Assembly (NCBI GenBank): GCA_001953115.1
Contig: LSSL01007332.1
Coordinates: 1-24,925 of the forward strand
DNA from: Smittium mucronatum
Lineage: Eukaryota; Kickxellomycota; Harpellomycetes; Harpellales; Legeriomycetaceae
DNA: 24,925 nucleotides
Direction of reading: 5' to 3'
The notes under the pieces were generated by a model. The model worked only from the letters and a program-made list of their open reading frames with translations, was not told the origin of the DNA and ran no database searches. This document shows, piece after piece, positions 13,879 to 22,100 of the stretch. The translations under genes and the position numbers were made by a program. How positions within the stretch are numbered: the stretch's first letter is position 1; the number at the start of each line of letters is the position of its first letter.

Positions 13879-13884
13879 TTTTTT
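13879..13884 (+). terminator. Pol III T-run terminator of the tRNA-Gln gene
   Basis: This is the first run of at least four T on the coding strand after the tRNA, T6 starting 20 nt past the discriminator base. A run of four or more T is the usual RNA polymerase III stop signal. Confidence 0.75.
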
Positions 13885-14155
13885 GATTCGAAACACATTT
13901 GGGTTGTAATTGGTTAAGGATTTTAAAAGATTTCTATTATCAGCATAGAGATCTAAATAAAATTTATGCAAAAAAAAAAGAGAAACTTAATCATACCTTT
14001 AAATAATTAAGAATTTACAGACTATAAATGGCAATTATAAGTATTGATGTGTTCACCAAGGGGTTATCAGTATATTATTTATAGTAAGTTTGTGATGTGA
14101 TGGTAAGAGGAAAGGTTCGTATAATTAAATAGTATTCTTTTTAAAAGCTTTTTTT

Positions 14156-14219
14156 CACGATTATTTTATTCCAGATAAAATCCTATTTCAAAAAATATAT
14201 CTGGTAAAAGGAAATCGTG
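14156..14219. repeat. Imperfect inverted repeat, 22-nt arms with 20-nt loop
   Basis: Arm 14156-14177 and arm 14198-14219 are reverse complements at 17 of 22 positions. Two perfect 7-bp blocks, CACGATT/AATCGTG outside and CCAGATA/TATCTGG inside, are separated by an 8-nt mismatched zone. The arms are relatively GC-containing for this DNA. It lies about 435 nt before the FLYWCH remnant, so it could be part of a terminal repeat or a foldback element. Confidence 0.6.
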
Positions 14220-14654
14220 GTAAAGGTATTAATTTATCTTTAATAGCCGCGTAGAAAATTAGATGACTTTGAAGGCATTCGAGGATGAATTAGATTTTAG
14301 GATATCCATTATTAACTTCTATTCATCGTTATTTTTCACATTAAAGTTTTAGAAAACTAAATGCGAATAAGGTCATAAATATATTATCGAAATTAAAAAA
14401 CCTATTCTCATCCTCAGTTTGGATGCGTGTATATTTATATAATAACGTGTCTGCTGCTATAAGGATTTTCCCAGTTAAAACACATTTCATTCTTCTTGAT
14501 TTTCCTCAAAATAATAATTATTCGATCATCCTAGCAGTTAGTATATTTACCACAAATTCAAGATTTTAGATACACTTTTAGTGATATTTTTCTTGACCAA
14601 TTATCAAATTTATATTATTTTGAAACTGTATTGTTTTTTGTATAAATTGTTGCG

Positions 14655-15048
14655 ATGGAATCAACGTTTAGCATCCCGAAAGGTGAAAATTCTTTCATAT
14701 TAATAAGAAATGGTATCAATGAAATCCGACCAAAACTCCGAAAAAATGAAATATAAATATTGAAAGAGGTGAATAACACGTGCATTCATTTCTAGAATTG
14801 GATGCGCTGATGTAGAGATAATGGTTTTCAAACATTCCGCTAAAGCCCCAAATGAAAAAATTGAAATCATGGCACCGTTTAGGGATCCATGTGTGTATCA
14901 CTTATATTATCTGCATCTTCTCTTCAGGCCCCAAACTCTTACAGTTCTCATATTTGTAAATTTTATCAAAAACAGCTACATTATTTTAAAAATACACCGA
15001 TTACAAATGGTTTGCCATTTTCCAGTTAAAAATGGTGGCGATTTTTGA
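14655..15048 (+). pseudogene. Broken FLYWCH-type zinc-finger remnant, probably from a transposon
   Basis: ATG 14655 opens 33 codons (F-S-I-P-K-G-E-N..., then I-L-I-R-N-G...) that stop at 14754-14756. A +1 shift near 14746 carries on the theme: Y-K-Y, a TGA where FLYWCH domains have Trp, K-R, a second TGA, then S-R-I-G-C-A-D-V-E-I and K-H-S-A-K-A-P-N-E-K-I-E-I. The order F...G...L...NG, Y-W, a basic/Cys stretch, then H-x-A-P-N-E-K-I resembles FLYWCH fingers that sit at the N terminus of MULE-type transposases and related animal proteins. Its key Trp and second His are lost. The frame stays open to 15048 without further recognisable content. Stops and frameshift indicate a dead copy. Introns could instead explain the breaks, but I found no consistent donor/acceptor pair. 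The family call is tentative. Confidence 0.4.
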
Positions 15049-15299
15049 GACCTATAAATGTTGGGCGAATGAGAAAAATTATTTCTATATTTAACCTTTT
15101 CAAGACAAAAGTACAAAATTGGCCAATAACTTGAATTTAGTGGAGATCTAAATTAGTGTCATATTTAATATGTGGGAAATTTTTTGATGAAGGAGGCATT
15201 TTACTAATGTTTATTTCTTTTTTCGGATTTATTAAATTAAACACAAAAACGGCCTGATTCTGATAGTAGGCTAATAAAAATAAATTACCATTTTAATTT

Positions 15300-16110
15300 T
15301 GTGCAGTTTGTCAATATATTGAACCAACAAAATGTGTTATACCAAAATTCCAATGGAAGCATTGAAAACAAGTATCTTGTTTATTGAAGAATCTCCAAAG
15401 TATCACATTTATTGGTCATTCCGCCAATATGTTCGAATAAAGGAGTCTGGTTTATAGCAATCTGTAGCCGAAAATGCATTTATGACTGAAAATATTAATC
15501 ACCGATCGAATATTAATTTATAATTTTAATTAGTTAATTTCGCCAACAATACAAGTAGTGTTAATTTATGAAAATTAAATAGGTATTAGCTATGGCTATT
15601 AACAGGCGAGTGGTAGCCGGAATTTGAGATGTACCAATCAACACAGAGAAATAAATGAGGGGGAATGGGCCTGATAAATTTCTGCTGATAGTAATAGGAT
15701 TCGGTTCTTTGAGGGGAATGTGCTTTTATGGCTGCGTATAAGGAATGCTTGAGATCCATAATGATTGTAAGTGGTTGGCGAATTTTTTAGAATTATAAAT
15801 ATCTATGGGACTTTGCTGTGAAAAACAACAATTGCTATGGTAGATATATAGTTAGATAGTCGACTGGTATGAATACATAGCATGTGATGGTAGATGACAT
15901 ATTACTCTTGATTGGAAATAACAAGTGGTTGGAGAACGAGCGAATGATTATCAGATTTGTTAATATAGAAAAGGTGCTGGAAACATACCAATGAAATACT
16001 AAAGATACTGTAACTGTAATTTTATTGGATAAAATATGGTTGATTTGCCAGGCAATCGAAAATAGAGACGATTTTACATTTCCATATGGTTTTTAAAGCT
16101 CTGGACATTT
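15300..16110 (+). pseudogene. Decayed ISXO2/IS1595-like DDE transposase remnant (tentative)
   Basis: One frame (15721-15915) carries C-F-Y-G-C-V, resembling the W-V-F-G-G-I block of ISXO2-like transposases. 41 codons later it carries I-Y-S-stop-I-V-D-W-Y-E-Y, resembling the IYSD..W.AY block with the second catalytic Asp, then H-I-T-L-D-W in place of H-x-T-V-N-H. That spacing is within about two codons of the family. In another frame from about 15966, N-I-E-K-V-L-E and later E-N-R-D-D-F-T-F resemble the C-terminal IE..W and R.D.F blocks. Several stops and shifts interrupt it. The part upstream of 15600 is assigned only by position. Known role of the family: cut-and-paste transposition. I regard this as plausible, not proven. 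Confidence 0.38.
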
Positions 16111-16338
16111 GTTCCCGGGGTTATATGGAACAGTTTTTCGCTAGTTAGATTATAAATTATTAATTCGTTGAAACAGCAATATAATTTTTGTTAGCTTAGC
16201 TCCAAATAATTTTGGATAGGGTTTACTTTATCAAAATCTGTAATTTAGATTAAAACCTCTTCGTTTATTTTATAATAGTTTCTTATATTCAATTCACACC
16301 CTTTACTCCCCTTCCCATCCAACCATAAATTCTTGATA
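16111..16338 (+). other. Upstream region of the gp78-like gene
   Basis: About 230 nt between the transposase-like remnant and ATG 16339. It contains a C/T-rich stretch at about 16296-16320 just before the start codon. The promoter and 5' UTR presumably lie here, but no motif stands out. TATA-like strings are uninformative in such AT-rich DNA. Confidence 0.35.
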
Positions 16339-18274
16339 ATGTATTTTATGTACTTGCTTACTACTGTGTTTTCCTCTATGTTTGGGGGTTTCCAATTGTA
16401 TTTTATGATCGACAGTAATCCCAACTACCAAAAATGTAAGTTTTGCAACCCGTTTCTGTGTAGCTTTGTTCTACATGATTTTAATTAAATCATAATTTTT
16501 GGAAGAATTTTGCCTCTCGATTCAAAAATCCTAGTGATTTTGTGGTCCTGAATTCGGAAACTCTAATATTTTCCCCTTCTTTGGTGCAAATGAATAGGTG
16601 TAACTGAAATTAAAAGAAAGCAAAGATTGGTTCAGCCCACTATATTCCCTGAAAGATATACCTTCAAAAATGATGTACCTGAAGCTTGGTGCTACACCTC
16701 TCAGGTTGTTAAGCAGCTCTTTAATGAGCCATATCTGGCAATAGTAATATATATTTCTTATTGTTGAAAACACTTGCCCTTTCTTCATAAAAATATTAAG
16801 CAAAAATTGTGTTAAAAACTTTTAGATCCTTGGAAATGCTGTGCTTTTTCTGTTAATAGAGTTTTATAGGAGACTAAACGTATTATATCGAAAAACTGGC
16901 CTTGCCGAAATCACTGCGGTAACAGACTAACGTTTTAAAGCTATTTATATTTCGGTTCAAAAATTTGAAATTAATCAACGTCTATCACTATTACTTTCCA
17001 ACACACGGTATAACCTTTTTTAAATCAAAATTCTTATCACTAGATTCCTATAAAATATCCACGGAGTTTTTTCTTATTCAAGTTTTATGCAATTGAAACC
17101 GTTTTTGGGTTTCGCATTGAGGATTTCATATTATGGAGCTGCTGCAACATAATGGTCTTAGTATTATACGAGTTTCTTCAAATTTCTAAGCAATATTTGT
17201 ATAAGGTAAATTCTTCTTTCCTTTTATCATATGCCTCTAGTTTTTATTACCATTACCTAGCTTGTAATTTTTTCCAAATGGGCATTTTAAAATTTAGAAG
17301 AGTGAATTGGATGCCACAGGAGGGCCAAAATTTCCCCTTGTTTACGTACTGAGTTTTGTTCTTTTATCCAATTTTGGCTTAATGTACTTTTTTTGGAATT
17401 TCTGCAGAGCTTTCTTCATCTTGTTTTTAATTGAGGTATTTCTAAATTTCCTACTTTGACTTTTATTTTATAAATTAATTATTAACCTTTCCTTATCATC
17501 TAGGGAATTATAACTAACTTGGACGTATTATCCATTGTAATCCAATGGATTGCCGTATCTGCTGAAGACGGCCCACAAGAATTCGTAGATAGCTGGAAGG
17601 ATAGGGCTTTTTATTTTCAATCAGCTCTTGATATTTCAGTACTGATGCTCGGAAAGTTATACTTTTTATACATTACGGTAAATTTTTCTCACTTTTTTAT
17701 CCACACAAGAGAATCATGTTCACGATCTCTTGTAAATTTTTTCTACCTTTGGAAGTTTCATCACGCAATTTCGATTAAATTCAAAGTTCTTATTTTTTTA
17801 TCTTGTATTTAGTTTATCAATGGTTTTAATTTAAACATATCTGGAATAATGATATTTTCCAACATTCAGAATCTAGTATTAAACACTAGCTTTGTCATTA
17901 AGAGACTCGTAACGTATCGCCGGTCGCTCTCGGAAATGAATTCGGTTGTAGTTAATGCCACTAAAGTTGAACTTAAAGAGCATGATGATGATGTATGCCC
18001 AATTTGTTGGGAGTCGATGAAACAGGGGATCAAATTACCATGCAAGCACCTGTTCCACAAGGGCTGTTTCAGAAAATGGGTAGAAAAACATGCTATATGC
18101 CCAATATGCCGTCTTGCAATCAAAGATTGTGAAGACTTTAATAAAATCGTCATTGAACTTAATGAAACCAAGATTTATGGCGCTGACTTGTTGTATTCTC
18201 AAGCTTCCTTTGGAATGGCCGATCCCAGATCCCAGTTCTCTTTAATAAACAATGGAAACTTTAATGATCATTAG
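16339..18274 (+). CDS. AMFR: gp78/AMFR-like multi-spanning RING-H2 E3 ubiquitin ligase, seven exons
   Basis: Spliced CDS join(16339-16435, 16598-16743, 16826-16918, 17044-17205, 17298-17435, 17504-17677, 17813-18274), 423 aa. I built it by following coding frames across GT...TAG introns; all junctions keep frame. Residues 1-24 are a hydrophobic first segment. Further hydrophobic segments lie near 78-97, 121-135, 137-157, 178-197, 199-220 and 248-290. A RING-H2 follows: C332/C335, C347/H349, H352/C355, C366/C369. The CPICWES start of the RING, with Trp after the second Cys, fits gp78 better than HRD1, and the membrane part has gp78-like order and spacing throughout. Known family role: an ER-membrane E3 ligase in ER-associated degradation and sterol-regulated turnover. 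ATG 16339 is the first ATG after an in-frame stop at 16276-16278. Oddity: it ends about 54 residues after the RING, with no recognisable CUE, G2BR or p97-binding region. Family call strong, exon 1 somewhat less so. HRD1 or TRC8/RNF145-type ligases are the alternatives. Confidence 0.86.
16436..16597 (+). other. Intron 1 of the gp78-like gene (phase 1, 162 nt)
   Basis: Donor GTAAGT and acceptor GAATAG. It splits a TGT (Cys 33) codon as T | GT. Reading through gives a stop in the donor frame within about 25 codons, while splicing restores one continuous frame into exon 2. It is the only intron here that is not phase 0. Exon 1 is short, so this junction is the least certain of the six. Confidence 0.68.
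16744..16825 (+). other. Intron 2 of the gp78-like gene (phase 0, 82 nt)
   Basis: Donor GTAATA, acceptor CTTTTAG. It interrupts the second hydrophobic segment: exon 2 ends in E-P-Y-L-A-I and exon 3 starts I-L-G-N-A-V. The joined segment aligns with the second membrane helix of gp78 proteins. Confidence 0.83.
16919..17043 (+). other. Intron 3 of the gp78-like gene (phase 0, 125 nt)
   Basis: Donor GTAACA, acceptor CACTAG. The exon 3 frame meets a stop four codons into the intron (TAA at 16928-16930). The TAG of the acceptor is itself an in-frame stop just before exon 4, so splicing is required on both sides. Confidence 0.84.
17206..17297 (+). other. Intron 4 of the gp78-like gene (phase 0, 92 nt)
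   Basis: Donor AAG|GTAAAT, acceptor ATTTAG. Unspliced reading stays open in one frame to 17352, but that reading loses the family pattern. Splicing to 17298 switches to the frame that encodes the next two hydrophobic segments. Confidence 0.82.
17436..17503 (+). other. Intron 5 of the gp78-like gene (phase 0, 68 nt)
   Basis: Donor GAG|GTATTT, acceptor ATCTAG. This is the shortest intron of the gene. It joins exon 5, ending I-L-F-L-I-E, to exon 6, beginning G-I-I-T-N-L-D. Confidence 0.84.
17678..17812 (+). other. Intron 6 of the gp78-like gene (phase 0, 135 nt)
   Basis: Donor ACG|GTAAAT, acceptor TATTTAG. It has the same donor hexamer as intron 4. Splicing adds 12 residues (F-I-N-G-F-N-L...) upstream of the in-frame ATG at 17849, so that ATG is internal rather than a start codon. 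Confidence 0.87.
17996..18109 (+). other. RING-H2 finger within the gp78-like protein
   Basis: This stretch of the last exon encodes eight zinc ligands in C-x2-C-x11-C-x1-H-x2-H-x2-C-x10-C-x2-C order (residues 332-369). A Leu-Pro precedes the third Cys and a Trp lies between the sixth and seventh ligands (residue 359), as in E2-binding RINGs. All ligands are intact, so the domain should fold and be active. The acidic stretch E-H-D-D-D just before the first Cys resembles the gp78 entry to its RING. Confidence 0.95.
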
Positions 18275-18660
18275 CCCATCCATCCATTCCCTTACTATCC
18301 TTCCCCCGCCCTCAACTGCCGAAAACCAATACTCTCTCCCCTCATACTGGGAATCTTCATTAATATTGATCCCGTTTTAGCATTTTTAAAGTTCTTGATC
18401 AGCCTCAATGGTGTCCTTTTCATAATATTGACACCCTTTCTTTTTTGGAGGATTTTTTTACCTCCACTTCATTCTTGCTAATATTTTACGCTCCTTTGAT
18501 AAATAAGCTAGCAGTCTCTATTACACATCCATCTCAATTAGTGGGCTTTCAGAAAAGTCTACAATTAGGATACATTTAAGCTTTTTTTATTATAAAATTT
18601 CACATAAGTTTACTATGAAGTAAGTAATATTAATTGAACTTTAAAAAGAATAAAACAAGA
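18275..18660 (+). other. Probable 3' UTR of the gp78-like gene with a pyrimidine-rich start
   Basis: Right after the TAG stop comes a C/T-rich tract with tandem CCAT units (18275-18291) and a C5 run near 18303-18307, unlike the surrounding AT-rich DNA. The GC level falls gradually through the segment. A canonical AATAAA at 18649-18654 is a possible polyadenylation signal, although AATAAA is frequent by chance in this DNA. I found no further coding exon here. The extent of the UTR is an inference. Confidence 0.4.
18649..18654 (+). promoter_or_regulatory. Candidate poly(A) signal AATAAA
   Basis: This is the first exact AATAAA after the gp78-like stop codon that I noticed, about 375 nt downstream. 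An earlier copy at 18244-18249 lies inside the coding sequence. The hexamer is common by chance here, so support is weak. Confidence 0.28.
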
Positions 18661-19150
18661 AACGAAGCTCCCATAACTTTAAATTACGATTTTTTTCTAT
18701 GCCGACGTACGCTTCAGGTTACTAATCGACTTTTTTTTATTACAGTTTGATTTGTTTTTTATTTTTTGTTTATAAGCAGTGAATCAAGAAAGTCGGGTTC
18801 GAATGGCGTTATAGGCTATTTCACCTTTTACAAAATGATTTTTTATAACATCAAATATTTTCTAACTCCTCTCCAGCCAGAAATCTTGATGAAAATTCTC
18901 TAGAATTGTTATTTTAAGAATTTTATATCTTAATCAATCCTCAGGAATCTATTATAATTATAATTACCCTCTTTGTACTTTGGAGGAAATCTATAATATA
19001 AAATAAATCCGAATTTTATTTCTAGTTAATCCTTTTAAAAACTATCGGTAAAAAATGGGTAGGGGGAAAATTTTGGGTTGTATATAACTTCTGAAGCCCG
19101 GGCAGGTAGTAAGCTTCTCCACCGCATTATTATCAACCAATTTATCAATT
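18661..19150. other. Right edge of the GC-richer island, no gene recognised
   Basis: Mixed-composition DNA fading into AT-rich sequence. A GC spot at about 19055-19130 holds the palindrome GCCCGGGC (19096-19103). A B-box-like GGGTTCGAAT near 18796 has no matching T stem or cloverleaf. No coding frame of note. Confidence 0.45.
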
Positions 19151-22100
19151 AAAACCAAGTAAAACATAAGATTCTATTCTTGAAATACGTAATTAAACCC
19201 AATATTCCTTGCTTACTTCATTTATGACTGAATTTTTCTACAGAACCCCCTATTATTGGTAGAAAAGGTGAAAACCCTGTTAACAATTAATTATATTGAG
19301 AGGAAAAAATGTATTTAAATAGGAATCATATCACAATAACACATTATAACGAGTTATGAAGAATTAGACCCTTATATAATCCGTAAACCATATTATTAAA
19401 CACGAATAGTTGAAGAGTTGATCAATACAAATATAGAATATAATCCATAAAATAATTCCTTATTAATTTTAGTGCCATGGTAATTTTTTTTTGGGTTAAT
19501 ACAACATAATTAATATATAGAAATCAATTTAGAATTAATTACCGTTTATTTTTTCATAAAATCAACTGAAATTGATTTTGAGCTGGAAAAATTAGAAAAC
19601 TCTTTTAATTTTTTCTTCATTAACCTCTCGTTGGAAAAAACTATAATAACGTACACTAAAAACATTACAAAATAAATATAAAAATAAATTTGACTTTTTT
19701 CTGCAAGACAAATATTTGAATTAAAAAAAAGGACACCTTTACATATTATATTTTATTAGATTTAACCCTTTTTTTCAATAATTATAAAAAAATTAAAGCG
19801 TTGAAATAATATAATTTTTTTAAAAAAAAATCATTTAGCCAAATACTTTAGCAGTTTCGAAATTTCCCCAAAATTAATGTATTTTCTCAGAGAATGTATT
19901 ATTTATTATTTCTATTTATAATTTATAATTTAAATTTCTTTATGCATTATATCCTAATTAATTGATTGAAGAGTACTGGTGTAGAGAAGGTGTTGTTTTT
20001 TGTATTTCGAAATTAATGTCACGGTGTGGATTCTAATACAAAACTCGAGTTTTTCCCAATAATTTTATTATAATTTGTTAAAGTATCTCTTTGAAAAAAT
20101 TTAGTTTAAAAAAATAAAAATCTAGTAAAATTTTATTCTTTTTAATATAAAAGATTTATTTTTAAAATTACTCAACAGATAAGAAAACTCATGTTTTATT
20201 TTAGCCTTTCTATGTCCATTTACTTATTTTTGATTTTGAATAATAGATGTAATAATAAAGCTGTGGAGATAATAATAACGTAAAAATACCATACACTTTT
20301 TTTGCTTTTCTTAATCTAAATCAAAATTTAGCCAAATTATAAAAAAGTTTATTGCCTTATTTATGTGAATTAAGATATCGATAGCTCCGAATATATTGAA
20401 TTTTTAAATAATTTTTCTTGTTAATAAGTTCTATAAGAAATGATAAATAATTCATAAATTCATATTTTATAATTTCAAACATATTTTTCGAAAATTTAAA
20501 AAAATTTCTAGTTGTATAAAAGGTGAGTGAATTATTAGAATCACAGGTATCAACAATTTCTATAAATTGCATTGATTTTAAACCTATTTCAGGAAAGCTC
20601 TTTTTACTAAGGTTAAATTTTAAATAAATTTCAATAAATACTGTTTCATTTTTTATTATGTTAATTTTAAATAATAAGGGAATTTTGTATTAAGAGCTTT
20701 TAAATCATGTAGTATAAGTTTAAAAGTAAATGCTACGTAAAATAAAATAAAATCGTGTAGTATAAAATATAGATTATAGTGAAATAAATACATTTTAAGC
20801 CAATAAAAATATTTATTCCGTGGTTTCATTTTCAATCACATTGTATAATTGTTCAGTTTATAGACGAATTTTTTGTTAATAAATGTATATTTAGCACTTC
20901 GTTATAATTCTGAAGAAAAACTCCTTATTTTTTTAACAGAATTTATTTAGAATATTAAGAGTTATTTATCTTTATTTATATAAAAAATATCAAATTAATG
21001 AAGAAATTTATATGAAACATTTTTATAGCTTAATTTCATTAAAAAATCTACAATTCAAATGAAAAAATAAAAATTTATTCTTTTTATAAGCTTAATTACT
21101 ATCAATAATGATTTTTTTAAAAAAAAAAACCAATATACTTTACTAAAAACAATGTTTTTACCCAAAATCAGTTATATTAATTCAAAAATATCAATTTTAT
21201 AATTTTTTCCATATCTCTGAAAACTATATTTATTATTATTTTTTTTTCAGAAGTCCATGGCAAAAAAAATATTTCTGGTTTTTTTGAAACATATTTCAGC
21301 ATAATCGGTAACATCTACTCTCGTAATTAGAAGTAAAATTTTCACTTTTAGGAAATTTATCAGATTAGTGTGGTGGCTTTTTCCCGCTTTTAGTGTAATA
21401 TTTTTAATTTATTTGAAAAGATGATTTTGGTAGATAAATAAATGATTCCTTATTTTTTAGTATTAATTATAAATGTATAAGAATCACCTTTTTAAATGTA
21501 TTTTTAAAAAATTATCTTTCAGATGATTTTATCAATATAAACTAAATTCATATATAGTTATTAGAAAATAAATATAATCAAATTTAAAGTTATAAGGAAG
21601 TTTTTAATTAAAGGTCCACATAGATAAAAGAAATATACAAAAGAAATATAGAGAATATGGTCAATACTTTAATATATAAAAGTATTAATAAAAATTAAGA
21701 TGGGAATATATTCTATAAACCAGTAAGTTTTTTTAATCTTTAAAAATTAATATGTATTATAATAGGCAATTAATATCCACATTTAAAAAATTTGATGTTT
21801 ATTTATTAATTTTTTTAGACGGTAAGTATGAATTAGAATCATCTATGCAAAATAACTTCAAATATAATTTTTTTAAAAAAAGTCTCGAAAAGGTTATTCA
21901 AATTACGTTATGATTACCCACCAAAAGTGTGAAAATGACTATTGGTAATAAAAATATACTTCCTCATTAATGATTTTTTTCCCCTAAAAATGAAAAAAGA
22001 TCACCTCAATCATATGAAAACAAGCTATAAAAGTATAAAATTTATTTCCAATCACTGAAAACCTTGTAAACATACATAATTACTCATTAAAATTTTGATC

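Larger units (their letters stand above)
13860..14654. other. Moderately GC-richer spacer between the tRNA and the FLYWCH remnant
   Basis: Base composition is more mixed than in the AT desert, which suggests old sequence content such as decayed transposon DNA. Apart from the tRNA terminator and the inverted repeat at 14156-14219 I could not decode any gene. Every frame is broken by frequent stops. Confidence 0.5.

Noticed and set aside
13714..13971. Minus-strand frame of 85 codons
   Set aside because: It runs across the tRNA-Gln gene antisense, and the familiar-looking middle of the peptide is just the reverse complement of the tRNA.
14716..14901. Minus-strand frame of 61 codons
   Set aside because: It is antisense to the FLYWCH-like remnant, and the plus-strand reading gives the more coherent family pattern.
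16626..16743. Alternative exon 2 start at 16626 (AAAG|AT)
   Set aside because: Its length does not keep frame with exon 3. The acceptor at 16597 does, and gives a continuous reading.
16531..16803. Minus-strand frame of 90 codons
   Set aside because: It is antisense to exon 2 and flanking introns of the gp78-like gene. No motif, no splice support.
17152..17352. Plus-strand frame of 66 codons taken as its own gene
   Set aside because: Its first part is inside exon 4 of the gp78-like gene, and the rest reads through intron 4 and out of frame into exon 5.
17519..17812. Plus-strand frame of 97 codons taken as its own gene
   Set aside because: It begins inside exon 6 at a TTG and continues through intron 6. 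The spliced gene explains the conserved part.
17866..18171. Minus-strand frame of 101 codons
   Set aside because: It lies antisense to the RING exon. Its product has no recognisable motif and is a shadow of the real coding strand.
17849..18274. ATG 17849 as the start of a 141-residue stand-alone RING protein
   Set aside because: The frame is open upstream to a good TAG acceptor at 17812, and the spliced upstream exons match the membrane part of the same family, so this ATG is internal.
18790..18815. Possible tRNA B box (GGGTTCGAAT)
   Set aside because: The flanks do not form a T stem, and no acceptor or anticodon stem can be found upstream.
20357..20572. Minus-strand frame of 71 codons as a gene
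   Set aside because: Its length and composition are expected by chance in such AT-rich DNA. No motif or splice context.
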